A stretch of DNA of 64,000 nt from Limiplasma sp031549415 (GTDB lineage Bacteria; Bacillota; Clostridia; Christensenellales; Aristaeellaceae), in the NCBI GenBank assembly GCA_031549415.1, contig JAVBPU010000020.1, forward strand, positions 1 to 64,000, read 5' to 3'. The position numbers were made by a program, and so were the translations under genes. This document shows, one piece after another, positions 51,374 to 60,225 of the stretch. The notes beneath the pieces are model-generated. The model had not been told where the DNA came from, did not search any database, and saw nothing but the letters and a program-made list of their open reading frames with translations. Position 1 is the stretch's first letter. Each line of letters opens with the position of its first letter.

Positions 51374-52291
51374 ATGAGCATGGGAAATAACATTCAATTC
51401 TTTCGGAAAAAGCTGGGCATGACCCAGGAAGCCTTCGCGGAGAAACTGCAGGTGACCCGGCAGACCATCTCCAAGTGGGAGTCCGATGCGGGCTTCCCGG
51501 AGATGGAAAAGCTGCTGCAGCTTTGCGACCTTTTCGGTACCGATCTGGACACCTTGACCCGGGGCAACGCAGAGCAGCATTTGCAGGAAGACACCATGGG
51601 CTATGACAAGGAAATGAACAGCTTTACCCGGGCCATCTGCGTGGGTACGGCGCTGGTGTTGCTGGGGGTTGTGCTCACCACCCTACTGACAGCCGTGGGG
51701 ATCAATGAACTTTTCGCGGGCATGGCCCTGATGACGCTGATTTTGTTTGCGGCGGTGCTGTTCATCGTCAGCGGCATCCGCCACGGGGACTATGTGAAAA
51801 AGCACCCGCAGATCGTACCCTTCTATACCCAGCAGCAGGTGGATGCCTTTGGGCGGAAGTTCCCCTTCTTCATTGCGGTGCCCACCGCGCTGATTCTGCT
51901 GGGCATCGTCTGGATGATGGGCCTGGAAGCGGTGCCCGCCTGGCAGGCCATGGGGAAAGAAAAGGCGGAGCTACTGTCTTTGGCGCTCTTTCTGCTCACC
52001 GTCACCGTGGCCGCGCCCCTGTATATTTACGGAGGCATGCAGCAGTATAAATACCATATTGAGGAATACAATGCCAGCAACGCCCGCACCCCAGAAAACC
52101 TTCGCAAGGAAAAATGGACCGGGGTGGCCTGCGGCAGCATCATGATGCTGGCCACCATCGTCTACCTGGTGACAGGCTTGGGGCAGGGGACCTGGAAGGA
52201 AAACTGGATTGTATTTGCCGTAGGCGGGATGCTGTGCGGCATTGCCTCCATGGTCATCCCGGCGGTGGTGAAGAAAAGGGCGGATGAGTAA
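51374..52291 (+). CDS. XRE-type HTH regulator with membrane domain
   Basis: A 305-aa protein. The N-terminal helix-turn-helix is NIQFFRKKLGMTQEAFAEKLQVTRQTISKWESDAGFPEM (residues ~5-45), the compact Xre fold common in Clostridia. The remainder has about six hydrophobic helices (four before residue 210, two at the end). It is a one-component membrane-linked regulator; ligand unknown. ATG at 51374 follows AGGAGGAGG. It converges on spoIIE. Confidence 0.85.
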   Translation: MSMGNNIQFFRKKLGMTQEAFAEKLQVTRQTISKWESDAGFPEMEKLLQLCDLFGTDLDTLTRGNAEQHLQEDTMGYDKEMNSFTRAICVGTALVLLGVVLTTLLTAVGINELFAGMALMTLILFAAVLFIVSGIRHGDYVKKHPQIVPFYTQQQVDAFGRKFPFFIAVPTALILLGIVWMMGLEAVPAWQAMGKEKAELLSLALFLLTVTVAAPLYIYGGMQQYKYHIEEYNASNARTPENLRKEKWTGVACGSIMMLATIVYLVTGLGQGTWKENWIVFAVGGMLCGIASMVIPAVVKKRADE

Positions 52292-52315
52292 GGAATTGTG
52301 CGGCCCAAGAAAAAC

Positions 52316-54475
52316 TCATACCTTCAGCCGGTCGGATTCGATGGATTCCGACCGGTTTCTGTCCACCATCAGCAAGGTCACCACAGTCATGTCGTCCTTG
52401 GGAATGCCGCCGCTGGCCAACAGGGCATAGCGGAGAAGGGCGTCCGCCATGCGCTGGGGCTGAATGTACAGGCTGTCGGAGATGGCTCGCTCCATCTGTT
52501 CCTGGTCGCATAGCACGTCCGCCACCCCATCGCTCATCAGCAGGAGGATGTCGCCGCTGTGGATGCGCAGGCTCTGGCTGGTGGGCTCCACCTCCGCCAG
52601 AATGCCCAGGGGCAGGCTGGAACCGCTCACCTGCTTCACATAATTGCCCCGTACCAGCCAGGAGGCGCAGGCCCCCAGCTTTTCGCTCTGGATATCCCCT
52701 GTCCACAGGGACAGGTCCACCATGTCCACAGTGGCAAAGCCCTCCGCTTCCGTGGCGGAGAGCATCATGCCGTTGACCGCAGTGATGGCCTGCCGCCGGG
52801 TATACCCGGCCTCCAAGCACAGCAGCAACAGCTCCAGGGTTTTGTTGCTCACCAAATGGGCGGCAGGGCCATGGCCCATGCCATCGCTTAACAGCAGCAC
52901 GAAACGGCCCCCGGGAAATTGCCGGGCGGCAATGGCGTCCCCACAAACCGGCGCCTCCTCCCAGGCGCTTTGCTGCCCGGCGCATAGGCCCGCCACCCCC
53001 ACCTCCACGCTGTAAAGGGGCGTTTCTTCCAGCTCGGTCCGGTTCCGCAGGGTTCGCACAGCGCTCAGGCTGGGGCCACCCTGCTGGCGCAGGTATCGTA
53101 GCAGCTTTTCCGGCTGCTTTCCCAGGGGCTTGAGTGAATCTGTTTCAAGGGCGGCTTGCAGGTGCCCGTCCACCCGGCGGGCATAGCACAGGCGGCCCGG
53201 GTAGCGCAGGTCCCGCAGGGCCTGGTTGATTTGGTACGAAGCTTGCAAATCTCCCAGGGTTTCGCCGCAGGTGAGGGCGCGAATCTCTGAAATGGCGTCC
53301 GACATGGCGGTGAGGTGGGTGGCGGTCATGTCCCGTTCAAACCGGGACCGGAACCGGCTGGCCTGCTCCGAGGGGGTCAAAAGCTCCGGCGCGGACAGGT
53401 CAATTTCTGGCAAAGCCTCGCTCATGCCCCGCATGGCGCTTTCCCAGCGCAATAGGTGCTGCTGCAAAAATAGCCCGTCCATGCTGTGGCCCGTGGGGGT
53501 TTCGGCAAAGCCGGAGGCACGTAGCCGGGTGACGGTTCTTTCTCCCCATAGCAGAAAAAGCGCCAGCCCCAGCAACACGGTGATGTGGGGCAAGGCGGGG
53601 GATGCAAAGGGCGTCATGAAAAAGGCCACCAGATGCCCCGCCAAAAAAGCAAGGGCGGAAAGCCAGCGCTTTTTGCGGCCAGCCACCAGCCCCACCGCCA
53701 GCCCGCCCAGGGCCAGGTGCAGGGCCACGCGGCTGTCATGGTGGCACAGGGCCAGGGAAGCGCCCAGCAGCAGGCCGCCAATGGCCCCGGAAACGCCGCC
53801 CAAGGCATAGGCGCAAAGGGCGGTGCAAAGCACCGCGGCCCACTCGCCCAGGTTGACCCCCGGCACACGCAGATATCCAAGCCCACAGAGCACCGCCAGT
53901 ACGGGCAGCAGAGCAAAGGCCTTGTCCGCAAGGGTCTGAATGGGGCGGGTATCCCGCAGGAGGGCGATCCCCCGGGAAAAGGCCAGCGCCAGGCCCATGG
54001 CCAGGGGCACGGCGGTGGTGGCCAGCAGAATCACCAGAGGGGAGCCTGTGAACAGGGCGGAAATGGCCCTGGGGACCATGGACAGCCCTGCCAGGGTGGC
54101 GATGCCGGGCAGCGTTCGGGGGCGGCGGAGGAGCAGCAGTGCCCACAGCGCAAAGCAGCCCACATATTGCCAAAGGTCTAGGTCGATCCTCCAGAGCATG
54201 CGGAAAAACAGGGAGGCCAGCAGCCCGGCTAGGGGAAACAGCGCCGCCGCGCCCCGCTTCGGTTCTGCCAGCAGCAGCGCTGCGGCGCAGGGGGAAGGAA
54301 CCCCCAGCCAGGTTACAAAAGTGAGCAAAAAGGTACAAAAGGCCCACCCAATGGGCGGTACCGCGCCCAGGGCAAAGCTGGCGACTTTGGCCCATAGCCG
54401 TTGCAGGGCCGAAGGCCGCCACTCCTTCTTGGAGGCAGGTCCAAGGGGGGTTCCTTGTTCTGTGCCAAGTTGCAT
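52316..54475 (-). CDS. spoIIE: Stage II sporulation protein E (PP2C phosphatase)
   Basis: A 719-aa sporulation phosphatase that dephosphorylates SpoIIAA to activate sigma-F in the forespore. The first ~310 residues form about ten membrane helices, followed by a cytosolic linker and the PP2C-type domain, where metal-binding aspartates are seen in LLLSDGMGHGPAA (near 520) and LLLMSDGVAD (near 660). ATG at 54475 follows GGAGGG. The promoter at 54507-54540 has a Spo0A box. Confidence 0.93.
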   Translation of the reverse strand: MQLGTEQGTPLGPASKKEWRPSALQRLWAKVASFALGAVPPIGWAFCTFLLTFVTWLGVPSPCAAALLLAEPKRGAAALFPLAGLLASLFFRMLWRIDLDLWQYVGCFALWALLLLRRPRTLPGIATLAGLSMVPRAISALFTGSPLVILLATTAVPLAMGLALAFSRGIALLRDTRPIQTLADKAFALLPVLAVLCGLGYLRVPGVNLGEWAAVLCTALCAYALGGVSGAIGGLLLGASLALCHHDSRVALHLALGGLAVGLVAGRKKRWLSALAFLAGHLVAFFMTPFASPALPHITVLLGLALFLLWGERTVTRLRASGFAETPTGHSMDGLFLQQHLLRWESAMRGMSEALPEIDLSAPELLTPSEQASRFRSRFERDMTATHLTAMSDAISEIRALTCGETLGDLQASYQINQALRDLRYPGRLCYARRVDGHLQAALETDSLKPLGKQPEKLLRYLRQQGGPSLSAVRTLRNRTELEETPLYSVEVGVAGLCAGQQSAWEEAPVCGDAIAARQFPGGRFVLLLSDGMGHGPAAHLVSNKTLELLLLCLEAGYTRRQAITAVNGMMLSATEAEGFATVDMVDLSLWTGDIQSEKLGACASWLVRGNYVKQVSGSSLPLGILAEVEPTSQSLRIHSGDILLLMSDGVADVLCDQEQMERAISDSLYIQPQRMADALLRYALLASGGIPKDDMTVVTLLMVDRNRSESIESDRLKV

Positions 54476-54506
54476 AGGCCACCCTCCGACATCGTACGTT
54501 CCAATC

Positions 54507-54540
54507 AGTATACCGGCGGCGCAACCCTGGCCCTGTCGAA
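54507..54540 (-). promoter_or_regulatory. Spo0A-dependent promoter of spoIIE
   Basis: Minus strand -10 TATACT (54507-54512), a 21-bp spacer, and -35 TCGACA (54534-54539) embedded in a perfect 0A box TGTCGAA (54534-54540, plus strand). In Bacillus subtilis the spoIIE promoter also has 21-bp spacing with 0A boxes at -35. Confidence 0.75.
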
Positions 54541-54583
54541 TGAAAGCGCGAAGTTTGCACAAGAATAGGGGGACGGAGGGCAC

Positions 54584-54612
54584 TTGCAACCAGAGTGGGA
54601 AACCGCTATAAT
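54584..54612 (+). promoter_or_regulatory. Sigma-A promoter of apbE
   Basis: TTGCAA (54584-54589), 17-bp spacer, TATAAT (54607-54612), 30 nt upstream of the GTG start. Confidence 0.75.
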
Positions 54613-54641
54613 GAGGCGGCACTAGGAAAGGGGCGAACGCT

Positions 54642-55739
54642 GTGAAAAAGCGGATGATGAGCGCGGTGCTGGCGGGCTTTTTGTGCCTGTGCCTGTGCAC
54701 GGCCTGCAGTGAAACCAAACCCATGAACAAGTACAGCATGTTTTTTTTCGACACCTTTGATACGATGATCACCATCCTCGGCTACGCTCCGGACCAGGAC
54801 ACCTTCGACCGGGTGACGGCGGAGGCGGAGAAGGAGTTTCAGCGCTACCACAAGCTGTTTGACGCCTACCATGCCTATGAAGGCATCCAAAATATCTACA
54901 CCCTCAACCGGGATGCGGCCCAGGCCCCGGTGGCCGTGGGGCCGGAGCTGTGGGACCTGCTCCAATTCGCCAAGGAATGGCAGCCCAAGCTCAGGGGCAC
55001 CACCAACATTGCCATGGGCGCGGTGCTTTCCCTGTGGCATAACAGCCGGGAGGCCGCCGAGCAGGAGGGCAGCATTCCCGCCCTGCCGGACAGGGCGGCC
55101 CTGGAAGAGGCGGCCCAGCACACGAATTTTGAGGATGTGGTGCTGAATGAGGCGGACCAAACGGTGTTTTTCAAAGACCCGTTGCTGAAGCTGGATGTGG
55201 GCGCGGTGGCCAAGGGATACGCCTGCGAGCGAGTGGCCCAAACGATGCTGGCCTCGGAGATGCCCAGCTTTATCATCAACGGGGGGGGCAATGTGCGGGC
55301 GGGCCACGCGCCAGCGGCCGGGCGCACTTTCTGGGGCGTGGGCCTGCAGAACCCGGAGGCTGCCCAGGACATCACCGCCCCCAACCAGTCCATGGACGTG
55401 CTGTTTCTTTCGGACCTGTCCGTGGTCACCAGCGGCGACTACCAGCGGTTCTATCTGGTGGACGGTGTGCCCTACCACCACATCATCGCGCCGGACACGC
55501 TGATGCCCGCAAACAACTTCCACGCGGTGACCCTTGTGTGCCAGGACAGCGGCATGGCGGATATTCTGTCCACCGCCATGTTCATTTTGCCTTACGAGGA
55601 GGGCCGCGCCCTGGTGGAGAGCCTGCCCGGGGTGGAAGCCATGTGGGTGCGCGGCGAGGGAGACCAGCGGGAAGTGCTGATGACCGAAGGCATGAAGGCA
55701 TTCAGCAAAAACGAAGGGGCTACCAACCCGGATCAATGA
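54642..55739 (+). CDS. apbE: FAD:protein FMN transferase (ApbE)
   Basis: A 365-aa lipoprotein with lipobox LCLCTAC near residue 21. ApbE attaches FMN from FAD to a threonine of exported flavoproteins. Family segments: FFFDTFDTMITI near the N-terminus, LDVGAVAKGYACE (near 185), INGGGNVRAGH, and VTSGDYQRF...YHHIIAPDT near 265-285. The start is GTG at 54642 after AGGAAAGGGG. The next gene encodes its probable substrate. Confidence 0.92.
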   Translation: MKKRMMSAVLAGFLCLCLCTACSETKPMNKYSMFFFDTFDTMITILGYAPDQDTFDRVTAEAEKEFQRYHKLFDAYHAYEGIQNIYTLNRDAAQAPVAVGPELWDLLQFAKEWQPKLRGTTNIAMGAVLSLWHNSREAAEQEGSIPALPDRAALEEAAQHTNFEDVVLNEADQTVFFKDPLLKLDVGAVAKGYACERVAQTMLASEMPSFIINGGGNVRAGHAPAAGRTFWGVGLQNPEAAQDITAPNQSMDVLFLSDLSVVTSGDYQRFYLVDGVPYHHIIAPDTLMPANNFHAVTLVCQDSGMADILSTAMFILPYEEGRALVESLPGVEAMWVRGEGDQREVLMTEGMKAFSKNEGATNPDQ

Positions 55740-55817
55740 TCCCTGATTCTTCTTTGCATAACAAAAACATTCCCTCCGCATGCTGAACGGAAAGGAACGG
55801 CATGAGGAGGGTTTTTG

Positions 55818-56672
55818 GTGCAGCGCAGAACATGGACGGGATTGATTGTCATAGGCGCGTTGTTATTGGTCTCCGCCAGTATTTTGGTGGTCACCAACGC
55901 CTTAACGGAAAAAAAGGTGGGCGCGGGAGCCCTGGAGGCGGCGCTTCCCGACCTGCAGACGTTGTTTCCGGAAGCGGATGAGAAGGGAGGCTTCACCGCC
56001 CTGTCCCTGCCGGAGAATACAGAGGTGGACTTTGCCTGCCAGGTCTCCAAGGGGGATATGGTATTGGGCTACGGGGTGGGCGCCACCATGCAGGGCTATG
56101 GCGGCCCCATCCAGATCGTGGCAGGCTTTTTGCCGGAAGGCCCCTTGCAGGGAATCCAGGCGGGAGGCGCGGGCTTTATGGAAACAGAAGGCCTGGGCAG
56201 CAAGGTGCGGGACGAGGCCTTTACTAGCCAGTTTGCCGGAAAGACCGCGCCGCTGGAGCTGGGGGAGGACGTGGAGACCGTGACCGGGGCCACCATCAGT
56301 AGCCGGGCCGTGGTGAACGGCGTGAACCGGGCGGCGGAGGGCTTGTGGAAGAGCGTGAATCCGGTACCAGCCAAAAAAACAGCCCTGCAAGAGGTCAGCG
56401 CCAGCGCGTTGGGGTATGGGGGCCCGGTGCTGGTGCAAATGGCCTTGGATGAAAATGGAGCCATCCAGGCGCTGGCAGTGGGAGCGGCCCGCTTTTTGGA
56501 AACGGAGGGCATCGGCTCCAAGGTGCGGGAGCAGGCCTTTGTGGCGCAGTTTGTGGGCAAGGTTCCGCCGATGGCGCTGGGGGAAGGCATTGACGCGGTG
56601 AGCGGGGCCACGGTCAGCAGCCAGGCCGTTGTGGACGCGGTGAATACGGGGTATACCTTTCTCCATCAATAA
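55818..56672 (+). CDS. Exported protein with two FMN-binding domains (ApbE substrate)
   Basis: A 284-aa protein with one N-terminal membrane anchor (GLIVIGALLLVSASILVV) and two tandem FMN_bind domains, about residues 70-175 and 190-284. Each begins GYGGP and has GLGSKV/GIGSKV, and each ends with a flavinylation site: ETVTGATISS in the first and DAVSGATVSS in the second. Both threonines should accept FMN from the ApbE encoded upstream. This resembles RnfG/NqrC domains but doubled and without the rest of an Rnf/Nqr complex. The start is GTG at 55818, 7 nt after GAGGAGG; TTG at 55815 is less likely. Confidence 0.88.
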   Translation: MQRRTWTGLIVIGALLLVSASILVVTNALTEKKVGAGALEAALPDLQTLFPEADEKGGFTALSLPENTEVDFACQVSKGDMVLGYGVGATMQGYGGPIQIVAGFLPEGPLQGIQAGGAGFMETEGLGSKVRDEAFTSQFAGKTAPLELGEDVETVTGATISSRAVVNGVNRAAEGLWKSVNPVPAKKTALQEVSASALGYGGPVLVQMALDENGAIQALAVGAARFLETEGIGSKVREQAFVAQFVGKVPPMALGEGIDAVSGATVSSQAVVDAVNTGYTFLHQ

Positions 56673-56786
56673 AGGGATTGGCAAAGGGGACCTGGGCTGG
56701 TATACTGGATGCATTCATTTGCCAGCCACCCTGTAACGCAAAGGAAGGCCCAAAAAGCGCCAAGGGCCTGGGGAAGGGGCGTTCCC

Positions 56787-57374
56787 ATGTTTTCTTGGGC
56801 CACTTTTTTAAGCTATGCCATCATCACGGCCATTACCCCGGGGCCAAACTGCCTGATGGCCATGAACTGCGCGGCCCGGGTGGGGATGAAAAGGGCTATG
56901 CCCTTTGAACTGGGCATTCTGGCCGGGTTCAGCGTCGCCGCCCTGCTATGCACGGCGTTTTGCAGCCTGTTGCAAACCGCGCTGCCCGCCATTGAGCTGC
57001 CCATGAAGATCATCGGCGCGGCTTATATGCTTTTTTTGGCCTATCATACCCTGCGGTCCTCTTCGGAGGTCCAGCAGAAGGACAGCCCCAAGGGGTACGG
57101 CTTCTGGTCCGGCGCGTTTTTGCAGTTTCTGAATCCCAAGCTGTATCTCTACTGCATCGTCAGCATGGAAGCCTATATCCTGCCCTATTTTCACGGGCAA
57201 TGGGCCGCCTTGGTGGGGTTCTCACTGTTGCTGGCGGGGCTGGGCTTTGTTTGCACGCTGCTGTGGGCAGCCTTTGGGTCCACGTTTAAACTGTTGTTTT
57301 CAAAATATGCCAAGGCCACCAGCATTGTGATGGCCTTGTTGTTGGCGTATTGCGCGGTGTCTCTGTTTCTATGA
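56787..57374 (+). CDS. LysE/RhtB-family amino acid exporter
   Basis: A 195-aa membrane protein with six helices. The family signature is TPGPNCLMAMNCAARVGMKRAMPFELG (residues ~16-42), followed by GAAYMLFLAYHTLRS and QFLNPKLYLYCIV. LysE-type proteins export amino acids by proton exchange; the substrate is not determined. ATG at 56787 follows GGGGAAGGGGC. It is convergent with the VanW gene. Confidence 0.92.
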   Translation: MFSWATFLSYAIITAITPGPNCLMAMNCAARVGMKRAMPFELGILAGFSVAALLCTAFCSLLQTALPAIELPMKIIGAAYMLFLAYHTLRSSSEVQQKDSPKGYGFWSGAFLQFLNPKLYLYCIVSMEAYILPYFHGQWAALVGFSLLLAGLGFVCTLLWAAFGSTFKLLFSKYAKATSIVMALLLAYCAVSLFL

Positions 57375-57381
57375 GGCGGGG

Positions 57382-58773
57382 TTACCCGGCCCTGAAAATG
57401 CAGCAGGTGAGCGCCCCGTCGCTGATCATAAACGTGAAACGGATAGGATAGGGCAAGGTGTTGGTAAAAATCATATTGATGTCGTTGCCGCCCACGGCCG
57501 CGTCAAAGCCCTTGAGGAAGTACTTCGCGCCGATGTTGGCGTGGACTTTGCGGTGATTGACCAAAATGGGTACCTGGATGATGGTGTTATAGAGGGTGGT
57601 GTTCACCTGGCAGGTGCCGCCGCCGTATCCCCAAAGGGCCGTGGGACTGGCGATGGGCGCGGGCTTATAGCCCGTGGACCTGCGGTAGGGGCCGATCACT
57701 TTGTTGACGTTCACCTGGGCCCCTGGCTGGACGATGGTATCGGTAATCATGGTGGTGGCCAGGTAGATGTTCCAGTTGCGGCCTTGGTATTGCAAGGTAT
57801 GGACACCCACCGCGTAGTAGGTGGTCATGACGCTGACCAGATCGCCCGGCTGGGCCTGGTCATAGGGAACCACAGACATTTTATAGGCAATATCATCATC
57901 CGTGACGTACCCTGTGGTGCGCCAGTAGGGGGTCTTATAGCGGCCCTGCTCATCGGGCAGCTCCACGCAAATGGCCGCGCCGGGGTTGATGGTTTTCAGC
58001 ACCTTGGGCTTTTTGCCCTTGTGGTTGTAAGCCAGAATGTCCGTGGTATGCTTCATAAAGGCGATGGTGGGATAGACAATATTGCCGGGGATGGGGCCGG
58101 CGTAGGGGTCGATGCGGTCCCATTTGAACAGCGTGGTATTCAGCACATAGCCCTTATATTTGTTATACAGGATATAGGACCATTCGCCCTGCACATGGCT
58201 CACCAGAACCTCCTCATAGGTGGGGACCTTGGTCAGGATGCGGGTGCGCTGGTCCGGCTCCTGGTATACCAGGGCATTCTTGACGGCGTAGGCCTTATAG
58301 CCCGCCTTAAAAGATCCGCTGCTGACCACCGACTGGATGACGGGGCTGTCGGGCATCTCCGCCTCCGCCCCCACAATGCCGCGGCTGGCGTTGTAATCCC
58401 GAATATCAGCCAAAAGCGCGGTTTGCACGTATCCTACGGCCTTGACCGTGCGGACCTTGCTCCATTCCGTGCCCAGTTCCACGATATACACCGTGGAACC
58501 CTTGGGGATGCTATCCGATGTACCGTGCTCGGTGCCTGGGCCTCGGCGCACCCGAAGGGCTTTCATGGCGGTGGCGACGTATTTCTCCACTTCGGGGGGA
58601 GCGGCCTCATCCACTTCGGCAGCCAGCGCGTCCGGGTCGTCCTCTACCTCAGCCAGTTGGGCGGCATCATCCTGGATGACAGACTCACCCTCTTCCGCCA
58701 ACGCTAGAAAAGGCTGGCAAAACAGCGCCAATAACAGCAAAATGGATACGGTGCGGCGAAAAAAAGTGGTCAT
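57382..58773 (-). CDS. Exported VanW-family protein with SH3b domain
   Basis: A 463-aa protein with a signal peptide (cleavage near LALAEE), an acidic stretch (residues 30-65), and SH3b-type modules (MKALRVRRGPGTEHGTSDSI and ALVYQEPDQRTRILTKV). The C-terminal third has the VanW signature: GPYRRSTGYKPAPIAS then GYGGGTCQVNTTLYNTII. VanW is found near vancomycin-resistance genes but its biochemical role is unknown. ATG at 58773 follows AAGGAG. Confidence 0.88.
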   Translation of the reverse strand: MTTFFRRTVSILLLLALFCQPFLALAEEGESVIQDDAAQLAEVEDDPDALAAEVDEAAPPEVEKYVATAMKALRVRRGPGTEHGTSDSIPKGSTVYIVELGTEWSKVRTVKAVGYVQTALLADIRDYNASRGIVGAEAEMPDSPVIQSVVSSGSFKAGYKAYAVKNALVYQEPDQRTRILTKVPTYEEVLVSHVQGEWSYILYNKYKGYVLNTTLFKWDRIDPYAGPIPGNIVYPTIAFMKHTTDILAYNHKGKKPKVLKTINPGAAICVELPDEQGRYKTPYWRTTGYVTDDDIAYKMSVVPYDQAQPGDLVSVMTTYYAVGVHTLQYQGRNWNIYLATTMITDTIVQPGAQVNVNKVIGPYRRSTGYKPAPIASPTALWGYGGGTCQVNTTLYNTIIQVPILVNHRKVHANIGAKYFLKGFDAAVGGNDINMIFTNTLPYPIRFTFMISDGALTCCIFRAG

Positions 58774-58834
58774 GTCGGTCTCCTTCCCCATACAGAACCT
58801 ACCAGGTGCAAACGCTACTTCCCTAGTCTGGTTT

Positions 58835-58863
58835 ATTATAGAAAAAGCATACGGGTTCGTCAA
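58835..58863 (-). promoter_or_regulatory. Sigma-A promoter of the VanW-family gene
   Basis: Minus strand TTGACG (58858-58863), 17-bp spacer, TATAAT (58835-58840). Confidence 0.85.
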
Positions 58864-58988
58864 GCGGAGAGGAAAAGGATCGGCAGGATGGAAAGCAAGA
58901 GGGCAACGCCTTTGGGGTAAGAAAAACGCCCCCAGGGCGTTTGTAAAAATCTGGATGGGCAAGTGAGTTGACGAAAACCCTAGGTAGT

Positions 58989-60176
58989 TCATCCCGCCTT
59001 TTCGTCCACGTTTTTCAGTTTGGAAAAAATCATGCGGCCCGCGCTGGTTTGCAGCACGGTGGTCACCACCACGGGTACGCTCTCGCCCACCATGCGGCGG
59101 CCATTATCCACCACGATCATGGTGCCATCGTCCAAATAGGCCACCCCTTGGCCCGGCTCTTTGCCTTCCCGGACGATCTGCACGGTCAGCTCCTCCCCCG
59201 CCATCAGCATGGGCTTCACAGCGTTGGCCAGATCGTTGATGTTCAGCACTTTGATTCCGGTGACCCCAGCCACTTTGTTCAGATTATAATCGTTGGTCAC
59301 CACGATGCCGTCCCGGTCCCTGCAAAGGCGCAGCAGCTTCACATCCACTTCCGCCACATCCTCATAATCCGTCTCGTCTACCACGATGGGCCGCTTCAAT
59401 TCCTTTTGCAGCTTGCCCAACACATCCAGGCCCCGGCGGCCCCTGGCCCGGCGCAGGCCGTCCCCGCTGTCGGCAATATGGCGCAGCTCCGCCAGCACAA
59501 ACTGGGGAATCACAATGTCCCCCTCTAGGAAGCCCGTTTTGACGATGTCCAGGATTCGGCCGTCAATGATGACGGAGGTATCCAAAAACTTTTTTTGGGA
59601 CAAGGAAACCGCGCCGCGCTCTTCCAGGCCGTCCTCCTCCTCTGCCAGAAAGAAGGCGGCGGGGTCCAGCAAAGCATCCTCTCCGCCGGAGGTCATCACG
59701 CGGCGGCGCATGCGGCGGGATAGCTGCTTGCCCTCCCGGTAGCGCCGGTAGCCAATTTGCATGCCGATGGTGCCCAGCAGCAGATAAATCAACGCACTAA
59801 AGCTGATGGTGAGCAGCGAAGCTCCGGCGGAGAGAATCAGCTGGGTGACCAGCGCCGCCACGGCCAGGCCCAGGATCAGGCCGATGGTAGCCAGCAAAAC
59901 TTGCTGGGCAGGTAGCTTTTCCCATCGCCGCTCCACAGCGGTGACCAGCTGCAAGGTCCGCCGGATTAAAGGGTTGGAAATCAGGAAAAAGAAAAGGGCA
60001 CCCAGGGCGCCCAAGGCCCCAAAGACAAAAATGGGGGCCAGGGTTTCAGCCATAAAAGCGGGATAGGTTCTTTGTAGCAGGGGAACCACCAGAGAGGCCA
60101 CCCCAACGCCAACGCCCGCACCCAAAAGAGTAATCAGCAGGCGCATCAGCCTTTCTATGAATTTGCTTTTGATCAT
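58989..60176 (-). CDS. PIN/TRAM-domain membrane protein (YacL family)
   Basis: A 395-aa protein. Four membrane helices (about residues 10-140) are followed by a PIN nuclease-like domain with acidic residues in FLDTSVIIDGRILDI (near 195), LAELRHIADSGD, and VTNDYNLNKVA, then a C-terminal TRAM domain (GVAYLDDGTMIVVDNGRRMVGESV). YacL-type genes are conserved next to radA in Bacillota, as here. The nuclease target is not established. ATG at 60176 follows AAGGAAA. Confidence 0.9.
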   Translation of the reverse strand: MIKSKFIERLMRLLITLLGAGVGVGVASLVVPLLQRTYPAFMAETLAPIFVFGALGALGALFFFLISNPLIRRTLQLVTAVERRWEKLPAQQVLLATIGLILGLAVAALVTQLILSAGASLLTISFSALIYLLLGTIGMQIGYRRYREGKQLSRRMRRRVMTSGGEDALLDPAAFFLAEEEDGLEERGAVSLSQKKFLDTSVIIDGRILDIVKTGFLEGDIVIPQFVLAELRHIADSGDGLRRARGRRGLDVLGKLQKELKRPIVVDETDYEDVAEVDVKLLRLCRDRDGIVVTNDYNLNKVAGVTGIKVLNINDLANAVKPMLMAGEELTVQIVREGKEPGQGVAYLDDGTMIVVDNGRRMVGESVPVVVTTVLQTSAGRMIFSKLKNVDEKAG

Positions 60177-60225
60177 ATTCGGATTTCCTTCTTTCATCAA
60201 ATAGCCAGTTCGGCATTCAGTCCGA

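Noticed and set aside
54476..54775. 100-residue N-terminal extension of SpoIIE
   Set aside because: It would cover the Spo0A promoter and apbE promoter; GGAGGG precedes ATG 54475.
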